Assembly (NCBI GenBank): GCA_036268995.1
Contig: DATATB010000089.1
Span: 1 to 23,587, forward strand
Source: DATATB01 sp036268995
GTDB taxonomy: Bacteria; Planctomycetota; Planctomycetia; Pirellulales; PNKZ01
Direction of reading: 5' to 3'
DNA: 23,587 nucleotides
Below the pieces are notes generated by a model. That model was not told the DNA's origin and ran no database searches. It worked only from the letters and a program-made list of their open reading frames with translations. The position numbers were made by a program, and so were the translations under genes. Below are positions 1-7,967 of the stretch, in pieces (position 1 is the first letter of the stretch; each line of letters opens with the position of its first letter).

Positions 1-55
1 GTGGGAGCAGGTCGACGGGGATGAGTTTTTCCAAATCGGGATTTTTGTCGGTCAT
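1..55 (-). CDS. 5' end of an unidentified gene, cut by the window edge
   Basis: Only 18 codons are inside the window, reading leftward from an ATG at 55-53 and beginning MTDKNPDLEKLIPVDLLP. A GAGG ribosome-binding sequence lies 6 bases before the ATG on the minus strand, which supports a real start. The charged N-terminus has no signal peptide. There is too little sequence to assign a family. Its promoter region would be 56-133, between it and the hairpin terminator of the next gene. Confidence 0.45.
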   Translation of the reverse strand, partial: MTDKNPDLEKLIPVDLLP

Positions 56-136
56 CTGCGGCCTCGGAAAATGAGGATGAAAGGCAGCGAGATGGGCGGA
101 GCCGTTGCTCGGACGCGGGGCTTGGCTCAAAGCAAA

Positions 137-194
137 AAAAAGAGCCCGACGCAAGCGATGGTCGAAATCGACCAGCTTGCGACGGGCTCTTTTT
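137..194. terminator. Two-part hairpin, probable bidirectional terminator
   Basis: The outer arms at 137-156 and 175-194 pair over 20 bp with one mismatch. Inside them a second perfect 6-bp stem (159-164 with 169-174) closes an AAAT loop. The structure is flanked by an A-tract on the left and a T-tract on the right, so on either strand the GC-rich stem runs into a U-rich tail. It lies about 125 bases past the stop of the leftward FAD oxidoreductase gene and is the natural end of that operon. Nothing else is evident in 195-320. Confidence 0.8.
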
Positions 195-320
195 GATACC
201 TGATTCTTGTCAGGCCCTGCGGATACCCACCTCAGCGATGTGTTGCGAGATGATAGCGCAGGCAGCGAGCAATTTCAAGGCGCGGATTGGGCCACTCGGC
301 GTTGTCGGCGGCAAGAGCAA

Positions 321-1592
321 CTACGCCGCCGGCGTGTACGGCCCGGCGTGCTGCGCATCCAGCCGCTGGCGGACGAGCACGCCGGAAAGTTCGGCGGGCG
401 TGGTCTTGGTTTCGATGGCGAGCGCGGCGGCGGTGCCGGCGGCCTGACCCATGGCCATGGCGGTGCAGGTGACGCGCGAACTGCTGGCGGCTTTTTGCGT
501 GGCCGAGTGGCAGCGGCCGGCGACGAGCAAGTTGTCGATCTTTTTCGGCAGCAGCGTGCGGTACGAAATGTCGTAGGGGTCGGGAAACACCGGCTCGCTG
601 TGCCAGGCCGAGCCGGCGGTCGTTTCGTTGGGATGAATGTCCAGATACCAGCAGCCGGTCGCTACCGCGTCGTCGAACTTGCGGCCGCTGAGAATGTCTT
701 GTTCGTTGAGCACGTACTGGCCGTCGATCCGCCGCGTCTCGCGCACGCCGATGAACGGCCCGCTCGAGACGAAGTACGCGTCTTCGCAGCCGGGCACGTT
801 GGCCTTGAAGCGCTCGAACATGGCCCAGGCCTGGGCCCGCCCTTCCATTTCGCAGCGCGTGAGATCGGTCGCGTCGCTGGCGTCGCCGGGCACGCGACTG
901 GCGTGCACGTACATTTCGTCGGGAGCGAACATGAACATGATGCCGGGGCCGTAAAACATTTTCAGCTCGCCGGCCTTTTGCGCCGCCTCGAGCTGGGCCC
1001 GGCAGAGCTTTCGCAGATCCTTATGGTCGCGCACGTTGCCAAAGCGAAAGTGCATCGTCAGCGGCTGCAGCGGCAGCGTCTTGACCACCGGCGCGCCCGA
1101 CCACGCTGCGACGTCGCCATCGCCCGTGCAATCGACCACGGTTTTGGCTTCGATCCGCACCAGCCCGTCCTTATTGGCCGCCAGCACGTGGCGAATGCTG
1201 CCGCTTGTCGCTTCCACGCCGCACACCATCGAATGGTACAACACGCGCAGCCGCGGGCTTTCGGCCTGTAGCAGTTGATCGGCCAGCAGCTTGAAGCGCT
1301 CGGTGTTCTTGATCGTGGGGTTGTAGCGTTTGAGGTGCTGCGCGCCCGGCTCGCACACACCGGAGCGCACCAGCAACTCCAGCGGAAGGCCGCCCATCAG
1401 CACCTTCTTGTCCTTCTTATGCGCGATGCCGTCGAAGTATGGCAGGCCGACGGTCGTGATGATGCCGCCGGCAAAGCCGGCCCGTTCGACGAGCAGCACG
1501 TTGGCCCCCGAGCGGGCAGCGGCCAATGCCGCGCACAGACCGGCGCAGCCGCCGCCGCAAACGAGCACGTCGGTTTGTAAGTTGGTTTTCAT
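321..1592 (-). CDS. FAD-dependent oxidoreductase
   Basis: A 423-residue cytoplasmic flavoprotein-like enzyme. The N-terminus holds a Rossmann dinucleotide-binding motif, GGGCAG at residues 13-18, with an acidic residue (E35) at the end of the second strand for the FAD ribose. A VVDCTGDGDVA segment in the middle and the C-terminal NLLVAGRCHSATQKAASSSR...AMGQAAGTAAA stretch are typical of the FAD_oxidored (PF12831) group. That group is abundant in planctomycetes and has mostly unknown substrates. The gene follows the ceramidase-like gene by 67 bp on the same strand, so the two are probably co-transcribed. No strong ribosome-binding site is visible before the ATG. The flavoprotein call is firm; the substrate is unknown. 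Confidence 0.88.
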   Translation of the reverse strand: MKTNLQTDVLVCGGGCAGLCAALAAARSGANVLLVERAGFAGGIITTVGLPYFDGIAHKKDKKVLMGGLPLELLVRSGVCEPGAQHLKRYNPTIKNTERFKLLADQLLQAESPRLRVLYHSMVCGVEATSGSIRHVLAANKDGLVRIEAKTVVDCTGDGDVAAWSGAPVVKTLPLQPLTMHFRFGNVRDHKDLRKLCRAQLEAAQKAGELKMFYGPGIMFMFAPDEMYVHASRVPGDASDATDLTRCEMEGRAQAWAMFERFKANVPGCEDAYFVSSGPFIGVRETRRIDGQYVLNEQDILSGRKFDDAVATGCWYLDIHPNETTAGSAWHSEPVFPDPYDISYRTLLPKKIDNLLVAGRCHSATQKAASSSRVTCTAMAMGQAAGTAAALAIETKTTPAELSGVLVRQRLDAQHAGPYTPAA

Positions 1593-1659
1593 GGCGGAGG
1601 GAACTCTTTCTTAAGGGGCGGGGCGCGACCAGCGGTCGCGGCTTTATGGATGGACGGCT

Positions 1660-3051
1660 TTACGGATGGACGCGGCGGGCCATTTCGAGCGTGGGCGTGA
1701 TGATCCGGTCTTCGACGCTGGGCGCAAACGGGCCGGGAAGCCGGCCGTAGAGCATGGCGCCGCCCGCCTCGTAGCCCCCTTCGGCCAGCACGCGCCGCGA
1801 AGGGACGTAGCCGAACACGTCGTTCGAGTACGCGGCCACCCACACGTTGCTGCCGGCCAACTCGGCCTTCAATCGCAGCGAGTAGTCCACGACCACCTCG
1901 CCGGCCAGCGCAATCATCGTCAGATCGTGGCCGAAATGTACGACCTGGATCGGATAGGAATAAGTGGTGCGGATGCGGCCGTCTTTGGCAATCTGTTCGA
2001 GCAAAGTTTTCGCATGGCTCTGCTCGGCCGACGGCTTGCCCGCGGCAATCACCAATAGCTGTTCTCGCGACGGTGGTGGCGCGAACTCGAGTTCCACTTC
2101 GCGCCAGGCAGTGGCCAGCGGGCCGGCCAGCGGCTTGGGCACGGTTTCCAGCGCCGCCCGCACCGCGGTGGCCAACGTCCGGCCATGCTGCCGGCACAGC
2201 TCGATCGTGCCGCGCGGGTAAGGGTTCTGATCGCCGCCGCAGCCGGTGATGAACATGGCCACCGTGCCGGGCATTTCTTCTTCCAAATACTGCTGGGCAA
2301 AGCCGGCGTAATCGCCGCAGAACTGATAAAAACTGAGCGTCGTGTTGTGGCACGCATAGCCAAACAGCACTGCGCGTACGGCTTGCTTCTCGTCGGTCAC
2401 GCGCAGCACCGGCACTTGCTGGTCCACCGGGCCGTCGGAATTCGGCGCATTGGCAAACCCGTGCTCCGTCGGACGACGGCGGTTCATGGCAAAGCCGGCC
2501 CGAGCGTGCAGATAGTCGAGCTTGGCCGGGGCCAGCCGCCCGATGGCCTGGCCGATGACATCGAGGATCGTGGAGCGCAACTGCTCCATGTACGCCTCGT
2601 CGGCAGTGGCGCGAGCAGACTCGATTTGCGACGCGTCGTACGCGGCGCTCCTGAGTTCGGGGCCGCAGTGCGTGTGCGAGGCATTCATCAAGAGCGACTC
2701 GCGGGCCAGCTTGAATTTTTCAATGCACTGGCGCTCGACGTAGTCGCGCAGCGTCCGCGGAACCGAAACCAGGTCCAGCGTCACGATCACCAGCCGCCGG
2801 CCGCCAGCATCTTCCAAGGCCAGGGCCTTGGCATACAGATCCTGGGCCACGCCCTCAGCCGGCTTTTTGCGGGCCGAATAGCCGGCCATCCACATCATTT
2901 GCCGCGGTGTGATCTTGGCTGCTGCCGCGCCCGCCTTCCACCCGGCCTTGGAATCGACCACAGGCTCACCAGCCGGTGCACCGAGTGCACGGGAGCCAGC
3001 CACGGCAGCCAGAAAAAACACGACAACAATCCGCAAGCGTGGCGACCGCAT
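1660..3051 (-). CDS. Secreted neutral/alkaline ceramidase-like hydrolase
   Basis: A 463-residue protein with a signal peptide at about residues 1-25 (basic n-region, hydrophobic VVVFFLAAVAG core). The rest resembles the N-terminal catalytic domain of neutral/alkaline non-lysosomal ceramidases (PF04734), zinc amidases that release fatty acid from N-acyl sphingoid bases. Visible signatures are ITPRQMMWMAGY near residues 47-58, NASHTHCGPE at 123-132, a later GYACHNTTL and ITGCGGDQNPYPRGT. The C-terminal immunoglobulin-like domain of full ceramidases is absent or very short, as is common in planctomycete homologues. AGGA lies 9 bases before the ATG. Ceramide as the true substrate is not shown; other secreted amide or ester hydrolysis is possible. 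Confidence 0.85.
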   Translation of the reverse strand: MRSPRLRIVVVFFLAAVAGSRALGAPAGEPVVDSKAGWKAGAAAAKITPRQMMWMAGYSARKKPAEGVAQDLYAKALALEDAGGRRLVIVTLDLVSVPRTLRDYVERQCIEKFKLARESLLMNASHTHCGPELRSAAYDASQIESARATADEAYMEQLRSTILDVIGQAIGRLAPAKLDYLHARAGFAMNRRRPTEHGFANAPNSDGPVDQQVPVLRVTDEKQAVRAVLFGYACHNTTLSFYQFCGDYAGFAQQYLEEEMPGTVAMFITGCGGDQNPYPRGTIELCRQHGRTLATAVRAALETVPKPLAGPLATAWREVELEFAPPPSREQLLVIAAGKPSAEQSHAKTLLEQIAKDGRIRTTYSYPIQVVHFGHDLTMIALAGEVVVDYSLRLKAELAGSNVWVAAYSNDVFGYVPSRRVLAEGGYEAGGAMLYGRLPGPFAPSVEDRIITPTLEMARRVHP

Positions 3052-3242
3052 TCGATCAGTTCCTCATTGCTGGTTTGGAAGGCGATTTAACGTAACATGC
3101 CCGAGTGAGCGCGTCACGCAATGCACGGTCGGCCGGGCCGCGGAATCGGGTCATGCGCTTGACGGCCGGGGGCCATGTCTTTTAGCCTGATGACCATTCA
3201 GCTCCACTTCTCGCCGTCCCCTGGAACATGCAGGTGCCTGTC

Positions 3243-3638
3243 ATGGCCGACTCTTCCGTTTCGCAATCGCGGAAACCTCGCATCCTGGTCGTCGATGATT
3301 CGCCCGATGTGGCCATGACAATGGCCATGCTGCTCAAAGCGTTCGGCTACGAAGTGTCGCAGGCCCACAGCGGTTGGGCTGCCGTCGAATCGGCCCGGCA
3401 GCAGCGACCCGACATCGTGTTTCTCGACATCAGCCTGCCCGACATGACCGGCTACGACGTGGCGGGGCATCTGCGAAACGAACTCGGCCTGGATCAGAGC
3501 GTGCTGATTGCCCTGAGCGGTTATGACCAGGACGAAGATCGCCTCTCGGCCGCGGGCTTCAATCGCCATCTGGTCAAGCCAGTGGCGGTCGCCGCCCTCA
3601 AGCAATTGCTCAACGAGTACTCGACCGTGGGGTCGTGA
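3243..3638 (+). CDS. Single-domain response regulator (CheY-like receiver)
   Basis: A 131-residue protein that is a receiver (REC) domain with no output domain. The acidic pocket D18-D19, the phosphorylatable aspartate D62 in FLDISLPDMTG, the conserved Ser in IALSG and the Lys in LVKP are all present, so it should be phosphorylated by a histidine kinase. No kinase gene is in the window. The start at 3243 is preferred over the in-frame ATG at 3228 because AGGTG lies 9 bases before it and the longer form adds only a few residues. The methyltransferase gene follows after 21 bp, so the two may form an operon. Alternative roles are a phosphorelay intermediate or a CheY-type partner-binding protein. 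Confidence 0.93.
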   Translation: MADSSVSQSRKPRILVVDDSPDVAMTMAMLLKAFGYEVSQAHSGWAAVESARQQRPDIVFLDISLPDMTGYDVAGHLRNELGLDQSVLIALSGYDQDEDRLSAAGFNRHLVKPVAVAALKQLLNEYSTVGS

Positions 3639-3659
3639 CCCACACGCAAAGGATTGCTG

Positions 3660-5969
3660 ATGTCCAAGCGGCCTGCCGCACGCACCCCGGCCGCATGGCT
3701 CGCTCGGCTGGCGGGCTCAGACGATGACCTCGACTTCGGCATCTATCGCCGGCTACGCGAACTACGCGGCGAACTTGAGCGGCTGCTAACCGTCGAATTA
3801 CCCGGGGCCCTTGAGCAATCGCTCGCCCCGGCCGATCGCATGCTGGTCCTTGCATCCTTCGATCGGCTGGTCACGCATTGGCAGGGCCAGATGATCGACT
3901 GCTGCCCAGCCCGCCGCGCGGCAGCCGAAGCGATCGCGGCCGGCTTCCATCTGCACGCGACCAGCCCCCTGCCCTACTACGCCTTTCTCCTGCGGTCGGG
4001 CCGGCGCGTCGCCTTTCGATTATCAAAAACCGCGCCGCCAACCCGGGACGACGATCCGGCCGACCAGCGGTTTGTGCTCAGCCCGCGGCAGCCGGTCAGT
4101 GCTAATGCCAAAGAACTGACGATCACGCTCGAACAAATGCCGCAAGCCGGCCGGCGCAAGCAAAGCGTCATTAATGCCGAACTATGTAGGACGATCGCCG
4201 CCACGACCGTGGCCAATCGCTGGCGCGACGAACTGCTGGCTCCGTACGCAGGTGCCAAAGGCGGTCGATCGCACTTGCACTTCCATCTCGATCGGTTCAC
4301 CTCCTGGTCCGAAGACGATCTGCTGTTGCCCCGCAATTTGCAGCCGCGGCTGCATGCCAGCCTCGAAGCGATTATGACGGACCTCTGGTCGCCGGCCGCC
4401 ATCGAAGCGCTCGATGCCGCCGGGCTCGAAGTCCGCCGCTCGCAAGCCAGCCTGCTACGCGATTTTGGCCTGCGGATCATTAATTGGCTCCAAACTCGGG
4501 CCGACGCATGGCTCGGCCTGTGGCGGCAAACACCGCGGATTGCCCGGACCGATTACCTCTGTACGCTCGATCGCGTGCCCGCTGCGCTGCGAAGCCAGGT
4601 GCTCGACAACGACGCGCAATGGTCTCGCTGGCAAGACTGGTTCGGTCTGTCGGCCGGCGCGCGAGCCGAGCGGTCCGAGCTGCTGGAAAGCCATTCGTAT
4701 CTGGTGGTCGACGCGGCGTTGTATCCGCCGGCATTTGCCGCTGACCTGCTGGCCGCTCAACAAGACGCCCGACAGCCGGACGGCGTGCTCGTGCATGGCG
4801 AAAACTCGGCGGCGTTGCGACTGCTGGCCGGTCGCTATGCCGGACGCGTCGCACTGTGCGCGATCGATCCGCCCTACAACACGGGCATCGGGGTCTGGTC
4901 ATTTGCCGACACCCGGGCCCACGAGGCCTGGGTCCGGATGATGGAGGACCGGCTGGAGCTAGCGAAAGAGCTGCTGAGCGAACAGGGGGCGCTGTTCGTG
5001 ATGCTCGACGATCACGAACAGGCGCGGCTGCGGCAGTTGCTGGATCGCGTGTTCGGCGAAGAGAATTTTTTGGCGACGATCGTTTGGGAAAAGGTCCACA
5101 CGCGCAAGAATTCGGCCCGGCATTTTTCCGTGTCGCACGACTACATTCACGGTTTTGCCCGCGACAAGCGGCGCTGGCAGCGGCAATTGCTGCCCCGCGT
5201 GGCCAATGATGCCTACACGAATCACGACGACGACCCGCGCGGTCCGTGGAAGCCAGATCCCGTGTATGCCAACAAGCCCTACCAGGCAAACTACCAGATC
5301 GCCAAGCCCAACGGCGTGCTGCTCGATCCGCCGCCGGGTCGCTATTGGCGCTACAGCGAGCGATCGCTGCTGGAGAAGGCGGCCCGGCAGGAAGTCATGT
5401 GGGGCGCGGGCGACGCCTATCCGCTGGTCAAACGATATCTGGCCGACGCGCAGCCGGGACTCGTGCCGGTCACGCTCTTCAGTCGCGAGTTTGCCGGCGA
5501 CAATGCCGAAGCCAACGCCGAGCTGCGTGCTCTGTTCGGCCGCAGCGCGCTAGTGTCCTACCCCAAACCTTCGCGGCTGTATTACCGGCTGGCGCAGATC
5601 GCCACGACCGCCGATGCCGACCAATTCGTGCTCGATTTTTTTGCCGGCTCGGGCTCGGCGGCCCAAGCCGTGCTCGCGCTCAACCGCGCCGACGGCGGCC
5701 ATCGTCGCTTTGTGCTCGTCGAAAAGGGCCCATGCTTCGACACCGTGCTGCTGCCGCGCGTCGCCAAGTGCCTTTTTTCCGACACCTGGAAAAACGGCCG
5801 TCCCATCGGCACCGGCACGAGCCAGTTCATCGAAGTCCTGCGCCTCGAGTCGCTGGAAGACGCGATGTGCCGAGATGAACAATTGCTGGCCAGCCCCGAC
5901 GGGGCGGAAGTCGTTAGCCATGGGCGTGAGCCCATGGACGGCGGGCGGCGGAACGTCCGAAAGCCCTGA
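3660..5969 (+). CDS. Site-specific adenine DNA methyltransferase, type III Mod-like, C-terminally truncated
   Basis: A 769-residue protein. The catalytic motif IV DPPYNTG is at residues 403-409 and the AdoMet-binding motif FAGSG at 661-665. This order marks a beta-class N6-adenine (or N4-cytosine) methyltransferase as in type III Mod proteins. Residues 1-380 are a family-specific N-terminal region that I cannot assign further. AAAGGA 6 bases before the ATG at 3660 favours that start over the TTG at 3654. Just after LESLEDAM (729-736), which corresponds to the LESYEDAL stretch usually followed by a long C-terminal domain, the frame enters a palindromic repeat. About 25 repeat-encoded residues follow before the stop. 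No restriction helicase or nuclease is adjacent, so it may be an orphan regulatory methylase or a decaying remnant. Confidence 0.85.
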   Translation: MSKRPAARTPAAWLARLAGSDDDLDFGIYRRLRELRGELERLLTVELPGALEQSLAPADRMLVLASFDRLVTHWQGQMIDCCPARRAAAEAIAAGFHLHATSPLPYYAFLLRSGRRVAFRLSKTAPPTRDDDPADQRFVLSPRQPVSANAKELTITLEQMPQAGRRKQSVINAELCRTIAATTVANRWRDELLAPYAGAKGGRSHLHFHLDRFTSWSEDDLLLPRNLQPRLHASLEAIMTDLWSPAAIEALDAAGLEVRRSQASLLRDFGLRIINWLQTRADAWLGLWRQTPRIARTDYLCTLDRVPAALRSQVLDNDAQWSRWQDWFGLSAGARAERSELLESHSYLVVDAALYPPAFAADLLAAQQDARQPDGVLVHGENSAALRLLAGRYAGRVALCAIDPPYNTGIGVWSFADTRAHEAWVRMMEDRLELAKELLSEQGALFVMLDDHEQARLRQLLDRVFGEENFLATIVWEKVHTRKNSARHFSVSHDYIHGFARDKRRWQRQLLPRVANDAYTNHDDDPRGPWKPDPVYANKPYQANYQIAKPNGVLLDPPPGRYWRYSERSLLEKAARQEVMWGAGDAYPLVKRYLADAQPGLVPVTLFSREFAGDNAEANAELRALFGRSALVSYPKPSRLYYRLAQIATTADADQFVLDFFAGSGSAAQAVLALNRADGGHRRFVLVEKGPCFDTVLLPRVAKCLFSDTWKNGRPIGTGTSQFIEVLRLESLEDAMCRDEQLLASPDGAEVVSHGREPMDGGRRNVRKP

Positions 5970-5998
5970 AAGGGCGGCAGACTGTCGCCCTTTCAGGC
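5892..5998. repeat. Palindromic interspersed repeat (REP-like) at the 3' end of the methyltransferase gene
   Basis: Three hairpins lie in series: GCCCC/GGGGC around 5893-5905, CCATGGGC/GCCCATGG at 5918-5937 with a GTGA loop, and a perfect 12-bp stem at 5965-5976 and 5986-5997 (CCTGAAAGGGCG and its complement). This architecture resembles repetitive intergenic palindromes I associate with planctomycete genomes; copy number cannot be checked here. The methyltransferase stop codon lies inside the last left arm. The final hairpin sits between two convergent genes and could also end transcription, though it lacks a U-tract. Confidence 0.7.
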
Positions 5999-6031
5999 GA
6001 AGAGGACAAACGCCGGCTGCGGGCCGTTTGG

Positions 6032-7081
6032 CTACTTCGCTTCGCTCGTGCTGATAAAAACGTCGAGTTGCTGGCCGACGTAGAGGCGCTTGCCGCGGGT
6101 GTCGATCGAGTAGATGACTTGCAGCACGCGCGTGTCGACCCGCTCGGTGTTATCGCCGGTGAGCGATTTCTTGGGCACGACGTACGGCTCGACACGCACA
6201 AACTTGAGCGGATAGACCTCTTGCGGGCTGCCGCGCAGGGCGGCTTTGGCCGGCAGGCCGGGCTGAAAGCGCGGAATGTCGTGCTCGTCGATATCGACCC
6301 GCGCGTGCAACTGCTCGACGTCGCCCAGCATGATCAACCCCTCGCCTGCCGGAGCGCCGACAAACTCGCCCGGCCGCACGTTCACCTGCAATACGTCGCC
6401 ATCCACCAGCGCCCGCACGCTCAAGCGTTCAATCTCCGTTTGCACCTGCTCGACTTGCGCCCGGGCCTGGTCGACAGCCGCGCGAGCCACGATTTTGTCA
6501 TAGTTCCAAGCCCCGGCCTTGAGTAGGTCCAACTCGGCACGGGCCTTGTTGAGCCGCGCCTTGGCCATGCGATAGGCCTGCTCGCGCGTCACCAGCTCCT
6601 GGGCTGAAATGATTTTGCGCGACGACAGTTCGCGCGCCCGCATGAGCTGATCTTCCTGGTCGGCCAGGTTGGCCTCCCAATCGGCCACCTGGCTTTGCGA
6701 GACGGGCAATTCCTCCGGCCGCGGCTGATTCTCGAGCCGCGTCAGATCGGCCTGGGCCGCTTCCAGCGCGGCCTGGCGATAACGCAAATCGGCCATCTGG
6801 GCTCGATTGTCGAGCCGGAACAGCTCGTCACCGGCTTTCACTCGCTGGCCCACGTGAACGTTCACCGCCACGACCACGCCCGGCAGCGACGAGCCGATCT
6901 TGATGTTTTCGGTCTGCGGCTCGATCACGCCCGAGCCGGCCACCGTGCGGACGTACGGATTGTGCGGCGGATCGATCGACGGCTTGCCCGGCGCCTCGAC
7001 CTGGTGCGCGCCGCGCACATGCACGACCGCAAAAACCAGCAAGCCCAAGGCGATTAGCGGCAGGACGTATTTGGTGAACAT
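6032..7081 (-). CDS. HlyD/MacA-type periplasmic adaptor subunit of an ABC exporter
   Basis: A 349-residue membrane fusion protein that links an inner-membrane ABC transporter to the envelope. It has an N-terminal membrane anchor at about residues 5-22 (YVLPLIALGLLVFAVVHV) and a biotinyl-lipoyl-like half (GVVVAVNVHVGQRVKAGDELFRLD). A long alanine-, glutamine- and arginine-rich coiled-coil hairpin follows, then the returning lipoyl half (VDGDVLQVNVRPGEFV) and a beta-barrel segment. A longer reading from a TTG at 7144 would translate the AT-rich repeat as STFHFSLSTFHS, so the ATG at 7081 is chosen, although no clear ribosome-binding site precedes it. It is the last gene of the tetR-permease-ATPase-adaptor operon. 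Confidence 0.9.
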   Translation of the reverse strand: MFTKYVLPLIALGLLVFAVVHVRGAHQVEAPGKPSIDPPHNPYVRTVAGSGVIEPQTENIKIGSSLPGVVVAVNVHVGQRVKAGDELFRLDNRAQMADLRYRQAALEAAQADLTRLENQPRPEELPVSQSQVADWEANLADQEDQLMRARELSSRKIISAQELVTREQAYRMAKARLNKARAELDLLKAGAWNYDKIVARAAVDQARAQVEQVQTEIERLSVRALVDGDVLQVNVRPGEFVGAPAGEGLIMLGDVEQLHARVDIDEHDIPRFQPGLPAKAALRGSPQEVYPLKFVRVEPYVVPKKSLTGDNTERVDTRVLQVIYSIDTRGKRLYVGQQLDVFISTSEAK

Positions 7082-7105
7082 GGGAGGGTTCGCAGGTAGA
7101 GCAGA

Positions 7106-7210
7106 GTGAAAAGTGGAAAGTGAAAAGTGAAAAGTGGAATACAATACGGGGCGTTATAAGCAATCTGTCCTTCATTTTTCACTTTTCACTGTTCACTTTT
7201 CACTTTCTTC
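7106..7210. repeat. Inverted GTGAAAAGTG-type microsatellite between the ATPase and adaptor genes
   Basis: The left arm, about 7106-7138, is a run of imperfect GTGAAAAGTG/TGGAAAGTGA units. The right arm, about 7171-7210, is a run of the complementary TTTTCACTTTTCAC units. A roughly 32-base unique spacer lies between them. The arms can pair as a long A/T- and purine-pyrimidine-rich hairpin in the mRNA. The composition contrasts sharply with the GC-rich genes on both sides. It lies almost entirely in the 127-bp gap of the operon and just touches the ATPase stop codon. Confidence 0.8.
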
Positions 7211-7961
7211 AAGCAGTTTTCATTGTCAACGTCGCCGGCTCGTCGCCGCGGGCCGGTGTCTGTTGTTGGATCTCGACGATCTGCCCGTCTTCCATGCGAG
7301 CGATGCGGTCGCCGAACTCGAAGACGCGGGCATCGTGCGTGACGACGATCACGGCCCGCTCGCGCTCCATCGCCACGTTACGCAACAGCCGCATGATCAC
7401 ATGGCCGGTCTTGGCATCCAGGGCCGAAGTCGGCTCGTCGCAAACCACGACTTGCGGTTCGTGTACCAATGCCCGGGCGATGGCCACGCGCTGCTGCTGA
7501 CCGCCGGAAAGCTTGCCAGGCAATGACGCCAGCCGGTCGCCCATACCCATCGACTTGAGCACCTGCTCGGCCCGAGCCATTGCGGCGCGTTTGCGATAGC
7601 CTTGCAGCACGAGCGGCACGCTCACGTTTTCGACCGCCGACAGGGCCGGCAGCAAGTTGAACTGTTGGAACACGAAACCGATGTGCCGGCCGCGGAAGCG
7701 GACCTTTTGCCGATTCGAGAGCCGCCCCAGATCGGTGCCCAGCACTGCAACGTCGCCCTCGCTTTGATCGAGAATGCCGGCAATCACCGACAACAGGGTC
7801 GTTTTGCCGCAGCCGCTGGGCCCCACGAGCAGGCTCAACTCTCCGGGCCACAACTCGAGGTCCACGCCGCGCAGCGCGCGGACCAGCGCATTGCCCGTGC
7901 CGTAGTCCTTCGTGACGCCGCGGCAGCGGATGGCGGGTTGGTGGCTGATGGCAGTCGGCAT
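7209..7961 (-). CDS. ABC transporter ATP-binding protein (MacB/LolD/DevA type)
   Basis: A 250-residue nucleotide-binding subunit that powers the exporter by ATP hydrolysis at the inner face of the membrane. Visible motifs are Walker A GPSGCGKT at residues 47-54, Q-loop VFQQFNLLPALSAVENV at about 97-113, signature LSGGQQQR at 151-158, Walker B VVVCDEP at 171-177 and the switch histidine in VTHD at 207-210. The FNLLPALSAVENV wording is typical of the subfamily that works with FtsX/MacB-fold permeases. AAGGA lies 9 bases before the ATG, overlapping the end of the permease gene, which ends only 6 bp upstream. The two genes are therefore translated together. Confidence 0.95.
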   Translation of the reverse strand: MPTAISHQPAIRCRGVTKDYGTGNALVRALRGVDLELWPGELSLLVGPSGCGKTTLLSVIAGILDQSEGDVAVLGTDLGRLSNRQKVRFRGRHIGFVFQQFNLLPALSAVENVSVPLVLQGYRKRAAMARAEQVLKSMGMGDRLASLPGKLSGGQQQRVAIARALVHEPQVVVCDEPTSALDAKTGHVIMRLLRNVAMERERAVIVVTHDARVFEFGDRIARMEDGQIVEIQQQTPARGDEPATLTMKTA

Positions 7962-7967
7962 CCGAAT

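Noticed and set aside
207..1271. A 354-residue plus-strand frame
   Set aside because: It is antisense to the FAD oxidoreductase, and its His/Arg/Ala-rich translation shows no domain.
3660..5969. A complete restriction-modification, BREX or DISARM defence system
   Set aside because: Only the methyltransferase is present. No helicase, nuclease, PglZ or other partner is encoded on either side within the window.
5892..5998. CRISPR array
   Set aside because: The hairpins differ from one another and there are no evenly spaced direct repeats with spacers. It is a palindromic interspersed repeat.
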